Below, one piece after another: positions 28,088-41,739 of a DNA stretch of 64,000 bases. The number at the start of each line of letters is the position of its first letter. Position 1 is the first letter of the stretch. The position numbers were made by a program, and so were the translations under genes. Source of the DNA: Mallotus nudiflorus (lineage: Eukaryota; Streptophyta; Magnoliopsida; Malpighiales; Euphorbiaceae); NCBI GenBank assembly GCA_947683625.1, contig CANTUR010000529.1, positions 868,001 to 932,000 of the forward strand, in the 5' to 3' direction. Below the pieces are notes generated by a model. It saw only the letters and a program-made list of their open reading frames with translations, had not been told where the DNA came from and ran no database searches.

Positions 28088-28138
<51 letters not shown>
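28088..28138. repeat. (TA)n microsatellite
   Basis: About 25 uninterrupted TA units at the point where other LTR copies have only four to six ('GGTATATATATG'). Confidence 0.95.
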
Positions 28139-28141
<3 letters not shown>

Positions 28142-28758
28142 AAATAAAATATGAAATAAACTAAAGAAATAATCATTAATATGGTAAAAAAACAATTTAA
28201 ATGAGTAACAACAATATAACATGCATTTTCTTAAAAATATACTTAAATATACAAAAGATATACCCTAAGTACACAAATCATTTAATCAAACATTTATATA
28301 TAAATATTCATTTAAATATGTGTTTAGGTTTAACATATATTCACAAATATACTAAAAAATAAACCTAATTATCTAGCATGCATATATAAAAAATAAACCC
28401 TAAATATACCACTAATGTGTTAGGTTTAATTTAATAATAAAACATGTATTTATTTGGAAATAAATCAAAATATACCAAAAATAAACTTAAAAATAATTTA
28501 AGTGTAGGTTTATAATATAGCATGCAATTATTTAAGAATAAACCTAAATTATACTAATCATTTAATAAAATAATTATGGTTCGATGCACATTTAAATCAT
28601 GTATAAATATTAAATTATAACAAACATAAACCTAAATATCTAACATACATATATCAAAAATAAACTCTAAATATACCAGTGATATATTAAATGTATATAG
28701 AAAATATACAAACATTTATATATCAAGATATACTAAAAATAAACCGAAAATATACCAA

Positions 28759-31700
28759 TGTAATATCCCGTGTTTTTAAATATTTTAATACCGCATCGGG
28801 ATATGCAGTGTTAATAATTTTTGTATATATATTACGATATTTTTACGAGTTGATATGTATTTAAAACCTAGTTTAATTATTGTGTATTATTTACGGTGCT
28901 TTACGTAAAATTTTCCCGAGACTTTTATTTTCGGGGAAATTTTCACGTAAATAATTTATTATTAATTATTTTAAATATATTTTCGGAATCGCATGAACTC
29001 ATACGTATTTTTAAAATACTAAATAAAGCCTATGTGTACTTATTTATTTAATTAGGGTTTAATTAATATTACCCTAATATTTTATTAATTATTTATTAGT
29101 TTTATTGTTATTTAATTATTTTTATTTAGTATAAATTATTAAAATATTAAATTATATGTGTGTGGGGTATATTTAATGTGTGTAATTTAATATTATTTTA
29201 ATATATAGTATAAAGTATATATATATATACATATAATATATCAAAAATCAAACTTTTGGAAAAATTACCATTTTGCCCCCTATCTCTCCTTCTTCCTCGA
29301 TCTTCATCCTCACCGCCAACCACCGCCTGCAACTATCGATTTCTCACCGTTGGTGTGCCGTCCGGTGGGCCACCACCTTCCCCAGCCTCTTTTGCCGCCT
29401 GTAGCAGCTGTTTCCGGCACCTGGAAGCCATTTTTGGCCGGAGAAGCCGAAAGTCGAACCACCGTCAATCACGATGATTCCGGCCACCATTTTTGACACT
29501 GCTAGTATCTTTCTTCTCCTTGAGCTCCGGTGAGTGTGATTCTAGCTTTGGTTTGAGCTGAAATGGTCTTGATTTGCTTAGGTTTTGAATTTTCAATTTC
29601 GGCCATATTAGGGTTTTTGATATTTTTGAACTTCGAATTGATTGATTCATGAAAAATCCCTTCACAAATGTTGATCCTAGTAGCTTAATATACATGTATG
29701 AGTTTTTTTGGAATTTTTGGAGATTATTTTGATTTTTGGGTATTTTTGAATATTTTAATATTATTTTCTAATTTTCGGAAATTAATTAAATAAATTATGA
29801 AATTGTGTTTTATGGTTAAATTAGGTGTTGAAATGAATTATAGGAATTTATTTGGAATTTTTATGAATTTCTAAGTATTTATTTTGAATTATTTAAGTTT
29901 ATGTAATTTTGGAAAATTAGGGTTAAATGTGTTTTTAATTGAAATTAATTAGTTAATTGAGCTTAATTATTAATATTATAGATAAATATGTTGAGAAAAT
30001 TAATTTTGGATAATTATACTATTTTTGGTGAATTTTTGGAGTAATTATAGTATATTTATATATATAGGGGTATTTTGGTAATTTTACCCTAATTTGACTA
30101 AAAATGTAATTTAATTGGTTTTAATAGTTATTTAAGGTATAAAAATGATTTCTACAAATTATTTAGTATTTTTAACTAATTAAAACTATTTTTCGTGAAT
30201 TATTTTCAATTGTATATATAATATACGGTTTTACTAATAAAATGAGTTTTTATCGATTTTTACTGTGTTTAAAGGTTAATTATGTAATTTCTACGTATAA
30301 AATGTATTTCTATGTTATAAGGGTATTTTTGGTATTTCTGTATTTATTCTGTGTTTGTGAACCCCGGTCGATAGACTGTAGTTTGAAGTCCGACCGAGGG
30401 GTTGTGAATGAGATGTGGTGTTTATTTTCGAAGTGTTTTTCTTTGCAGGGTCGGCTCTACTCTTTGAGTAGAGAGATGTCCATTTTACAGGGGAGGTTCT
30501 GCCGAATTTTCGGTAGAATTCTCGTAAAACATGATGTCCAATCGAACCCTAATCCTGTTTCTGAGTTTAATATTCTAGATCGAGTTTCTAGGATTTTCTA
30601 TTAGGGTTATTCTAATTTCTGTCGTTATTGTTTGTTTAGTTGCGCCGAGACCGAGGCCTAGTGGACCAGGGCCATCGGATCCATCTCGTGGAGCGCACTA
30701 AGTGTGAGTTGCTCTTTTATATATATATGCTTAGGATGCATGATTTAGAAATGCATGTTTTATTTTGATTAAATATGCATAAGTAATTTGATTATTACTT
30801 AAGTTTACATTTAGTTTATTGTTGGTTTATTTTTGGTATATATTAAATTATATGCATGTTTTGTTAATAAAATATATTTAAAATGTTTTTAAATATATTT
30901 CTAACTTAATTTATAATTTGATTGGATTCATTTGACGTATATATACTCGAAATATACCTGGTTTACTTTTGGTATATTTCCAGTATATATATGGTTTATA
31001 TTGTTATTTTATTTAAATTCATGCATCATTTATTTGTGAATGAATGTTTTATATTTATTAATGAAGGATATCAATAGAACGTGCTACCTAGTGGGCAGCA
31101 CTAGGACCGAGTACGTACCGGTACGCTTATAGCAGATAGGTTATATTACTAACCATTTGTGGATATTGATTGGTTATGATTATTTGATATGTGAGATATG
31201 GTTTGGAGGTGTGATTGCTGGAGCTCGGTTGACCAAGTGTCTCGGGGCCAATCACACTGACAGTCAGACTGCTGAAGCTCGGTTGACTTAGTGTCTCGGG
31301 GCCAGTCTACTGTCTAAATGGAATAAGTGAATATTTTGGAATAAGTGAGCCTGTATGGCTAGAGTGTTGTCTAACACTATTTTTGAGGTTGCGATATCAT
31401 AGGGTTCTATTTGATCCTTCATAAACGATGATTTTCAGTAAAATATATATAAAATGATTTTACAGCATCTGTGTGTATTTGTCTGTATATATACATATTA
31501 GATATATATTGTTGATTGTATGCATTGTCATTTAGTATGCATGTATATATATTATAGTAATTCACTCAGTGAGGTCTGACTCCCCTCCGTTTGACTAATT
31601 TTTTCAGGAGAGTCATCATCTTCAGACCTCAGTAGCAGGCCTGTACGCCGGATTTCTTCCGCCCCGACTTCTTTATGTAAACTGCTTCTCTGAGTCTTGA

Positions 31701-31996
31701 GTTTTATTTTATCTAGACACTGCAGTAGTCATTAAACATTTAAAGAGATGTTGTATTATATATATTTGAACTGGATTTGTATTAAAAGAGTTTATATATA
31801 TGAAATGATGAGGATTTGATTTAAATCCCGTAGTGGATTGTTATTGTGATATTTATGATTTTTATTTCCGATGCATTATATATTGTTACTATTATTGCAT
31901 GTTTATTTTATTTTTTTTAAGCTTGCTACGGGTTCCGGATTCGAAAGAATTCCCGTTCCCTAGCGCCAGTCATGGCCCCTGTTTTGGGTCATGACA
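28759..31996 (+). mobile_element. Solo LTR, plus orientation (TSD ACCAA)
   Basis: A complete 3,238-bp LTR from TGTAATATCCCG to TCATGACA, flanked by ACCAA at 28754-28758 and 31997-32001. It is one of the best-preserved copies of the LTR layout: TA-rich promoter-like stretch about 29217-29245, GC-rich block 29255-29530, donor-like GTGAGT at 29530, acceptor-like TTTGCAG ending 30448, CTCTACTC/GAGTAGAG hairpin just after it, second GTGAGT at 30704, stem-loops around 31208-31315, and second acceptor-like TTTTTTCAG ending 31607. Confidence 0.95.
29530..30448 (+). other. Intron-like segment in solo LTR (GTGAGT...TTTGCAG)
   Basis: A 919-nt AT-rich block starts with CCG|GTGAGTGTGATTC and ends with TTTTTCTTTGCAG|GG. 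The same pair in element E is 918 nt apart. The GC-rich block on the left and the hairpin block on the right would be the exons. No RNA evidence is available here, so this is a prediction from splice-site consensus and conservation. Confidence 0.45.
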
Positions 31997-33308
31997 ACCA
32001 AATCATATTATAATTAAATTACTATTTAAACATATAATGAAAATGAAAAATCCTAAGTCATGCATCCTATATGCAATGCATATATATACAGTATAATAAC
32101 TCACATGTTAGCGCTCAGCGAGACAAACTTGACGGGCCTGATCCGTTAGGCCTTGGTCTCGATGTAGCTAGACAAACAAATGACAACATGAAATCAGAAT
32201 AAATTTAACAAAAATTCTAAAGACTCGATCTAGAATTTTAAACACAAAATTAGAATAGGAATTTGATCGGACATCATGTTTTACGAGAATTCTACCGAAA
32301 ATTTAGCAGAACCTCCCCTGTAAAATAGACATCTCTCTACTCAAAGAGTAGAGCCGTCCTGCAAAGAAAACACACTTTGGAATAACACCAAATTCACAAA
32401 CACAATCCCTTGGTCGGACTCCAAACTACAATTCACCGACCGAGGTTCATAATTAACAGAATAATTACAAAACACCAAAAATGCCCTTATATAATAAAAA
32501 TACATTTTATACATCCAAATTACGTAATTAACCTTAAAACACGTTAAAAACCGATAAAAACTCATTTATTTAGAAAAATCGTATATTATATATATAATTT
32601 GAAAATAATTTACGAAAAATAGTTTTAATTAGTTAAAAATACTAAATAATTTGTAGAAATCATTTTTATACCCTAAATAACTATTAAAACCAATTTAATT
32701 ACATTTTTAGCCAATTTAGTGTAAAATTACCAAAATACCCATATATATATAAATTTACTAAAATAAATCCAAAAAATCACCAAAAATAATATAATTACTC
32801 AAAATTAATCTTCTCACCATATATTTCCATAATATCAATAAATATACTCAATTAACCAATTTATTTCAATTAAACACATAATTAACCCTATTTTTCAAAA
32901 TTACATAAACTTAATAAATTCCAATAAATATATAAAAATTCACAAAAATTAAAAATAAATTTCTATAATTCATTTAAACTCCTATAATCACCATAAAACA
33001 CAATTTCATAATTTAATTAATTAATTTTTGCAAATTAGAAAATATTAATAAAATAATCAAAAATTCACAAAAATTAAAATAAATTCAAAAAATTCTAAAA
33101 CAATTACAGCATGTAGATTAAGATTCCAGGAACAAAGTTTGTGAAGGAATTTTTCATGATTTGATCAAATTGAAGCTAAAAAAAATTCAAAACCCAAAAT
33201 GGCTGAAATGAAGAAATTGAAACCTAAGCAATTCTAGACCAAATCAAGTGAAACAAAGCTTGGAATCACACTCACCAGAGCTCAAGGAGAAGATAGAGAC
33301 CGATGGTG

Positions 33309-33512
33309 TCAAAAAAAGTGGCCAGAAATAGCTTGATCGGAGTTGACATGAAATTCGGCCTCTACTTGATTTTCTAGCCAAAACACATCGGAAAAGGGAG
33401 CTTTAAGTGGTGGAAATGGCTGGAGGTGGAGGAGGAAGGCTGAGGGGCATAGTGATAGCAAGAAAACCAGCTTGAAAATGACTGGAAATGGAAGAAATAT
33501 GGTATCGGGCAT
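33309..33512 (-). CDS. Candidate small leader ORF in LTR of A (67 aa)
   Basis: A sense frame in the same GC-rich leader position as those in B and F. It is much changed, but shares the Pro/Leu-rich middle and a 'SDVFW' stretch with F. Weak case for coding. Confidence 0.15.
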   Translation of the reverse strand: MPDTIFLPFPVIFKLVFLLSLCPSAFLLHLQPFPPLKAPFSDVFWLENQVEAEFHVNSDQAISGHFF

Positions 33513-35291
33513 TTGGAGAAGAAGAGTGGCAGTTTTGTAAATAAAGGGAACTTTTGGTTTTTGATAAAAAAATTATGTATATATGTATATATATATATTC
33601 ACACTATATATTATAATAATATAAAATCTCACACACATTAAATATACACCACACACATATTTTAATATATTTAATAATTTATACACTTAAAATTAATTAA
33701 TTAATACAAAAATCAAATAATAAAATTAAGGAAATTAATTAAGCTCTAATTAATTTAAATAAATACACATACATACAATTTATTTTAGAACTTTAAAAGT
33801 ATATATGAGTTCATGCAAATTCATAAAACTAGTCAAAATAAGTAGTATTAAATTATTTACGTGTCAATTTCCCCGAAAATATAATTCCCGAAAAAATTTT
33901 ACGTAAAGTACTTAAAATAATATAAAATAATTAAAATTAGCTTTAAACAAATAACAACTCTTAAAATATCATAAATATATACAAAAATTATTAACACTGC
34001 ATATCCCGATGCAATATAAACATATTTTAAAACTCGGGATATTACAGTCTTCCCCCCTTACAAGAATTCGTCCCCGAATTCCAAAAAGAAAATTACAAGA
34101 TCAAGAAAGGAAAGAGATACGGGTACCTCAACTTCAATCTCCCATGTAAGCTCTTCCACGCTGTTGCTACGTCATGGAACCTTGATCATCTGAATCTAGT
34201 TCGAACATAACTATCGAGCTTGATAATTTACAATCTCAACTGATTCCTTCTCAAACTTTAGATCTTCATTCAGTTCTATATTGTTCAACTGTAATATGTG
34301 CGAAGTGTCCAAAATACACTCTCTCAAAATTGAGACATGGAACACTGGATGTACATGAAATAGATTTGGAGGAAAAGTCAATTAATATGCAATCTTACCG
34401 CGTCTCATCACACCACTTTTCAGAGACAGCTTCATAATTACAGTCTTCAATCTGAAACTCCATATCTCTGCGTATAGGATCCACATCGCTCTTCTGATCA
34501 CAACAACTTTCTCTGCTATATTCTGAACCATCTCATACCTAGTTAAGACTTCTTTCCATAAAATCCTCAGGTGGTGTCATTCCAATACTGCTATCGTAGC
34601 TGTTATTATAAGCGAATTCTATAAATAGTATATAATAAACCTAGCTACCTTTTAGATCCAAAACACACATCTTCAACATATTATTTAGTGTCTGGATCAT
34701 CCTCTCAGACTGTCATCTGTTTGAGGATGAAAAATAGTATTAAAATCCAACCAGGTGTCTATTACTCTCCACAATCTCTGCCAAAATCGAAAGGTAAACA
34801 CTGTACCTTTACCATATACAATGGACACAGGTAGTCCATGCAGGCACACAATATGCTTCATATGCAGCTTAGCCCACTTAGCTACTGAATAAGTGGCTTC
34901 CACTGGCCAAAAATTAGTTGACTTGGTTAATTTTTCTATAGTCATTCCAACGGAATCATATTCACCCTTCGAATGAGGTAACCAACCACAAAAATCATAG
35001 CCATTCTTTCTCATTTCCACCCAAATTCAAAAGAGATCGAAACTTCCTAGAATACTTCTGATGTTCATCTTTCACCGGCTAGCAAATTAAACACTTAGAA
35101 ATACAATCAGTCACATCCTTCTATAATCCAACCCACTAGTACTGGTCCTAAATACTGTCATAATTCTTGGTAATCATCTGGATGTACACTGCAAGTTCAT
35201 TTCCACAACTTATATAGAATCCCTTTCTCAGATTACAACATCAACCCTGTATGATTAACTTAGGCATCTCCTATCAGCAGATCATTCTATG

Positions 35292-35434
35292 GTGATATGC
35301 CATGATGACATGCTATAATGAATGTCATGATAAGATGATATAATGAAATGTTATGATGAAATGCTAGAATGAAATGTCATTATGAAATGCTATAATGAGA
35401 TGTTATGATGATATGATGAAATGCTGTAATGATA
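35292..35434. repeat. 13-bp minisatellite (GAAATGYTATRAT)n
   Basis: About ten imperfect 13-bp units, for example GAAATGTTATGAT, GAAATGCTAGAAT and GAAATGCTATAAT, with one 8-bp partial unit. They occupy the place where RNase H and the integrase zinc-binding region should be. Not seen elsewhere in the window. Confidence 0.9.
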
Positions 35435-37405
35435 TCAGGTCTTATCCTCCAAAGTTCACATAACCCTCAGATCAATTGGTCTTCTTCAACACTTGGAAGC
35501 TGTTTTAACAAACATCCATTCACACAATCTTCCCATTCTTCTAAGTTATGCGGGTCATAGGAGCTGCAATTTTAGAGAATTCTATTCAGATTTCCTATGA
35601 TACCCAATTAAACCCAAAAAATTATAGTTCTCAATGGATTCAGTCAATCTGGGCCGCTCAGATGTTGTTTCGATCTTTTGTGGATCAACTCGAATTCTAT
35701 CTTTAAACACCACACTTCTAAGAAAAATAACACTCTCCACCCAATGATCATACTTCCTGAATTCAGCATAAAGCTGACATTCTCTTAGTGTCCGTAGTAT
35801 AGTCCTCAAGTGATGTACGTGCCCTTTCATTCACTTCAAATACATTAGTATATCATTAATGAAGACTACTACAAACTGATCCATAACTAATGATAACCCA
35901 ACTTCAAATCAATTTTTGAAAAGAATTATGCACCCTGTAGTTGATTAGATAGGTCATCTATCCTCAAAAGAGGATACTTGTCCTTCACTGTTACCCTGTT
36001 CATCTCTTTGCAATCAATGCACAGTCTCAAGGTACCATCCTTCTTCCTTACAACAGGACTAGTGCACCCCAAAGAGAAACATAAGGTCTGACAAAACCTT
36101 GGTCATACAACTCTCATAATTGCTCCTACAGCTCTACAAGAGTCATTCTATAGGGCTATGTTGAAATAGGAGTTATATCAGGAACCACATCGATACAGAA
36201 TTCAATCTCTGTAAGGTGGTAAACCTGGTAACTCACAGGCAATTAAAACATCTGGGAGAGACAACTTCTCCACTGAAGTATACTCAACTAGAGCCAGATA
36301 TTCCTGACAACCCTTTCACATCTCATCAAGATTAATTACACCCAAAAGACTGAATTCACAATAACTCTCTGAATCTCAATTCTCGATTCAGATGCCAATA
36401 TATCAAACTTAATCTTGTAACACATAATTCTACCAGTCTTCTCTTACTCTGAGCAGTAACAGCCACAGTTAATTATCTCTCCTTGAAGGTGGATGGAAGC
36501 ATCTTAGAAATCCCTCTTTAACTCAAATTATGTGTTGCAGTCAGAACTGACAGTTTCCCCATCAAGAGTACAAGAGTGTTTTGTCTTCATTAGACATTTT
36601 GCTAATTCCTTCGTCAAGCATAATCAAAAAACTGTCAAACTTGACTAAATGCTATTAAGCTCTTATTAATCTCGGCTATTGTAGCCAAAATTATTGCAAA
36701 TTCAAGTTCAAAAGGAATGCTTGTACTGCTTACAATGACTACGTTAACCCTTAAGTTACAGTTGCCCTTAACCTACCCCTATACTAGATAGGTGTAGTAG
36801 AGCTGGAACTATAACCACAACTTGAACTTAAAAAGACTAATTATCAATATTGTCTCTACAGAAGAAACAATTCACATTCACTGCACTGAAAAGATATGGA
36901 AATCAATAGAATTCAGAATATAGAATATACGCAGAATTGACATATCTCGAGTTCTCGGCTGAAATAGAAATTACATCTACTGTACGATTGAAGGTATCAA
37001 CACTGCATCCTGTGAAACTCCTGTTGCAAAAGCAACATCATTGCAATGCTAAGCCATCAGCTCCTCATTCAGTTATTCCTGCTGTCAACAACAATCATCA
37101 GGCCTTCTAAATCCATCTCTACCTGTACGCCTAACAGGCTACATAGGGGGGTAGAACCTCATGCTCAGAAGATCAACTATCATCGATCTCATCGATCGAT
37201 GGAGCGACTCATGCTTAAGGCAATCAGTAAGGAGCAAAAATAAACAAATAGTTTAAATAATTACAACATCATCAGACACCCTAGCTGTTACACAAAATTC
37301 CTAATGCAAGGAAGACTTTTCAAAGACATGACCGAACCTAATTTAACTGCAGTAGTTCCAAAGAAAACACGACTCGACAACCTAGGTCCACATCTCTAAA
37401 CCTAG

Positions 37406-37417
37406 TCTCTGATACCA
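37406..37417 (-). other. Primer binding site of element A (11/12 match)
   Basis: The element strand reads TGGTATCAGAGA, one mismatch to the site of B and E, four bases inside the right LTR. Confidence 0.85.
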
Positions 37418-37421
37418 ACTT

Positions 37422-37891
37422 TGTCACGACCCAAACTAGGAGTCATGACCGACGCTAGGGAACGGGAATTCTTTCGAATCCGGAACCCTTAGCAAGACTT
37501 AAAAGATAAAATCATGCAATAAATAAATAAAAATATGACAGAATTAATTTTTTTTTCAAATCAATATAATATAAATACTCCAAATATTTCTCAATGAATA
37601 CATCATCGAATAGTAATCAAACACAAATTCTCAGAGTATTTAATATCCAAACAAAATAATGCTCCTCAAATACAATAACACAACTACTGCAGTTTCTAGA
37701 ATATAAATTAGAGTTCATAATATACATTTGCATAAAATAGCCGGAACTGAAGAACACCGGCGAGGAACTCTACAACTAAGGTCTGATGATATGGGATCTC
37801 CTGAAAAAAAAAATTGAGGGGGGTTAGACCTCACTGAGTGAATTATTATACTATATATACATGCAAACTAAACCATAACAATCAGGAATTC

Positions 37892-37936
<45 letters not shown>

Positions 37937-38382
37937 TTTCACACGAATGCTAAACTCTGCCTTTATAAATATACTAAATGTAGAAAATGTTTGTTTTAAT
38001 TCATGAAGGATCCATAGAACCCTAATAATAGAAATCCCCAATCAACCCCATCATCACTCTATCCATACAGGCTCACTTGATTCCAAATAGAACACTTATT
38101 CCAAACTGGACAACAAATTGGCCCCGAGACACTAAGTCGATCGAGCTCCAGCAGTTTGATTGTCAGTGTGATTGGCCCCGAGACACTTGGTCAATCGAGC
38201 TCCAACAATCACACTATCTATCACCACACATCTCAATCAACCTAATAGATCATTCAATCCACTTATGGACAATAGACTGGCCCCGAGACACTAAGTCAAC
38301 CGAGCTCCAGCAGTCTGACTATCAGTGTGATTGGCCCCGCAATCACACTATCTAACATACCATTAATCTTAGTCAAATCCAT
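37422..38382 (-). repeat. Right (5') LTR of element A, first segment
   Basis: It begins TGTCACGACCC and follows the left LTR of A, including the same TACAATAACACAACTACTGCAG region, until interrupted at 38382 by LTR D. It contains a compound TA/CA microsatellite (37892-37936) and the stem-loop units at 38110-38350, whose translation gives a misleading repeated peptide. Confidence 0.88.
37892..37936. repeat. Compound (TA)n(CA)n microsatellite
   Basis: About 12 TA units followed by about 10 CA units; the left LTR of A has only a short TATATATATG here. Confidence 0.95.
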
Positions 38383-41150
38383 TGTCGCGACCCAAAATAG
38401 GAGCCATGACCGGCACTAGGGAACGAGAATTCTTTCTAATCCGGAACCCATAGCAAGCCTTAAAAATAAAATAAAACATGCAATAATAATAATAACATAA
38501 TTAAATAAAATATTATGCAGCGGAATAAAATCATAAATATCAAAATAATATTTCCACCAAATGAAATTAAATCAACATCCTCATCTCATATATAAATAAC
38601 TTTTTAATACAAATCCAGTTCAAATATTTAAAGTACATATCTCATACAAATATAATACAATAATCTCACAATCGACCATACTACTGTAGTGTCTAGATTA
38701 ATAAAATAAAACTAAAGTGAGCAGTTTACATAATGAAGCCGGGGCGAAAGAAATTCGGCGTACAGGTCTGCTACTGAGGTCTGATGAAGATGACTCTCTT
38801 GAAAAATAATCAACGGAGGGGAGTCAAAGCGCACTGAGTGAATTACTAAAATATATATACATGCATACTATATGACAATGCGCACAGTCAATTGTGTATA
38901 TAATAAATATATATATAGGCAAATACACACAGATGTAATAAAATCACTTTTATATATTTTGTTTGAAAACCACTGGTTATGAAGGATCAAATAGAACCCT
39001 AGAAAATTGCAACCTCAAAACAGTGTTAGACAACACTCTAGCCATACAGGCTCAATTATTCTAAATATATTCACTTGTTCCATTTGGATAGTAAACTGGC
39101 CCCGAGACACTAAGTCAACCGAACTCCAGCAGTCTGACTGTCAGTGTGATTGGCCCCGAGACACTTGGTCAACCGAGCTCCAGCAATCACACTTCCAAAT
39201 CATATCTCACACATTAAATAATCATATCCAATCAATATCCACAAATGGTTAGTAATATAGCCTAAATGCTATAAGCGTACCGATACGTACTCGGTCCTAG
39301 TGCCGCCCACTAGGTAGCATGTTCTATTGATATCCTTCATTATTAAATATAAAACATACATTCACAAGTAAATGATGCATGTATTTAAATAAAATAGCAA
39401 CATAAACCATATATATACTAGAAATATACCAAAAGTAAACCAAGTATATTTCGAGCATATATACGTCAAATAAATCCAACTAAATTACAAAATAAACTAG
39501 AAATATATTCAAAAACATTTTAAACATAATTCATTAATAAAACATGCATATAGTTTAAAATATACCAATAATAAACCAAAAATAAACCAAAAGTAAACAA
39601 AAAATAAACTTAAGTACTAATTAAACCATTATGCATTTTTAGTCAAAATAAAACATAGATTTCTAAAATCATGCACCCTAGAGCATATATATATAGAATA
39701 GTAACTCACAATTCTTGCACTCCTCGAGATGGGTCTAATGGGCCTGGTCCACTAGGCCTCGATCTCATTGCAACTAAACAAACAAAAATGATAGGAATCA
39801 GAACAAATCTAACAGAAGTTCTAAAGACTCGATCTAGAATACTAGAGACAGAATTAGGATTAGAGCTTGACCGAACATCACGTTTTATGAGAATTTTACC
39901 AAAAATTCAGCAGAACCTCCCATGTAAAATGGACATCTCTCTACTTAAATTGTAGAGCCGGTCCTACAAAGAAATACACTTTGAAAATAAACACAAAACA
40001 CAACCACAATCCCTCGATCGGACTCCAAACTACAAATCACCGACCGGGGTCCATAATCACAGAATATTTACAAAATACCGAAAATACCCTTATATAATAA
40101 AAATATAGTTTATAAGTAGAAATTACGTAATTAACCCTAAAACACAGTAAAAATCGATAAAAACTCATTTATTTAGAAAAATCGTATATTATATATATAA
40201 TTTGAAAATAATTTACGAAAAATAGTTTTAATTAGTTAAAAATACTAAATAATTTGTGGAAATCATTTTTATACCCTAAATAACTATTAAAACCAATTTA
40301 ATTACATTTTTAGCCAATTTATGATAAAATTACCAAAATACCCCTATATATATATAAATATACTAAAATTAATCCAAAAATTCACTAAAAATAATATAAT
40401 TGCACAAAATTAATTTTATCAACATATATTTCAATAATATCAATAAATATACTCAATTAACCAATAAATTCAATTAAACACATAATTAATCCTATTTTCT
40501 CAAAATTACATAAACTAAATAAATTCAAAATAAATACATAAAAATTCACAAAAATTCCAAATAAATTTCTATAATTCATTTCAACACCTATATTTACCAT
40601 AAAACACAATTTCATAATTTAATTAATTAATTTTCTAAAATTAGAAAATAATAATAAAATAATCAAAAATACCCAAAAATCAAAATAAATTCCAAAAATT
40701 CTACAAAAATTCCCACATGAATATTAAGCTACTAGGATCAAAGTTTGTGAAGGAATTTTTCATGAATCAATCAAATTGAAGCTCAAAAAAATTCAAGAAC
40801 CCTAATAGGCCGAAATTGCAAAATTGAAACCTAGGAAAATCTAGACCATTTTAAGTGAAACAAAGCTTGGAATCACACTCACTGGAGCTCAAGGAGAAGA
40901 TAGAGACCGGCAGTGTCAAAAAGGGTGGCCAAAATCACGTCGATCGACGTTAGCTTCAAATTTTGGCTTCTCGGGTTGTTGTAGCGTTCACCGGCGCCAG
41001 AGAGGGTGGAAGGAGAGGCTGAGTAGCTGGAGGAAGGCGGTGGACGTCCGGGAAGCACTCTGAATAGTGATGAATGGAGTCACATAGTGAGGGGAGAGGA
41101 GAAGGGCGTCGAGGAAGAAGAAGGAGGGTGAGGGCATTCTTTGTAATTTT

Positions 41151-41152
<2 letters not shown>

Positions 41153-41192
<40 letters not shown>
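41153..41192. repeat. (TA)n microsatellite in LTR D
   Basis: About 20 uninterrupted TA units at the promoter-like position of the LTR. Confidence 0.95.
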
Positions 41193-41194
<2 letters not shown>

Positions 41195-41336
41195 CTTTAA
41201 CTTTAATTATAATATAATATTTCAAATAATTGTGTACCACAAATAATAAATATATAAAAATATACATATACATATACATACATGTCCCATGTTAATAATA
41301 AACTATATAATATATACATAATCAAATATTAATAAT

Positions 41337-41707
41337 TGTAATATCCCGTGTTTTTAAATATTTTTATACTGCATCGGGATATGCAATGTTAATAATTCTT
41401 ATATATAATATGGATATTTTATGAGTTTGTTATTTAATTAAAGCTAATTTTAATTTTTTTATATTATTTTAAAACATTTATGTAAAATTTTTTCGAGACT
41501 TGCATTTTCAGAAAAATTTACACATAAGGAATTCAATATTAACTATTTTAAATGGATTTATAAAATTGCATGAGTCCATGCATTATTTTAATTATCATAT
41601 TAGAATATATATATATATATACATGCACATATATTTACATAATTGATTAAATTAGGGTTTATTTCCATTAAATCATATTGTATTATATAGTTATTATTTA
41701 ATTAGCA

Positions 41708-41739
<32 letters not shown>

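Larger units (their letters stand above)
26911..34046 (-). repeat. Left (3') LTR of element A, long subfamily, interrupted
   Basis: The pieces are 26911-28758 and 32002-34046, separated by a plus-strand solo LTR with ACCAA duplications. Their sum is about 3.89 kb. The LTR contains a pure TA microsatellite of about 50 bp at 28088-28138, three stem-loop units at about 27590-27830, and an intact donor-like GTGAGTGTG near 33270 on the minus strand. Confidence 0.9.
34047..37421 (-). pseudogene. pol: Element A interior: decayed pol remnants and unalignable gag region
   Basis: A purine tract (34047-34059) opens the interior and a primer site closes it. Between them are recognisable, broken pol pieces. 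Integrase core lies at 34697-35020, with 'ATYSVAKWAKLHMKHIVCLHG' readable but the expected SDRG catalytic Asp replaced by YGKG. An RT piece lies at 35582-35830, with RT-start homology at about 35880-36060 and protease/RT junction homology at 36130-36310. RNase H and the integrase zinc region are largely replaced by a minisatellite. From about 36340 to 37080 I find no alignment to family gag or protease. A short gag-start remnant, Arg/Thr-rich, lies at about 37085-37215. Nothing here can be translated into a working protein. Confidence 0.8.

Noticed and set aside
28088..28138. (TA)n tract considered as a recent transposon target or MITE
   Set aside because: Simple expansion of a short TA run present in sister LTRs; no terminal inverted repeats.
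38077..38355. 92-residue plus-strand frame with a repeated 'DWPRDTKSTELQQ' peptide (also 39007-39252)
   Set aside because: It is the antisense translation of the LTR stem-loop repeats; the peptide repeat mirrors the DNA repeat and is not maintained as a frame in other copies.
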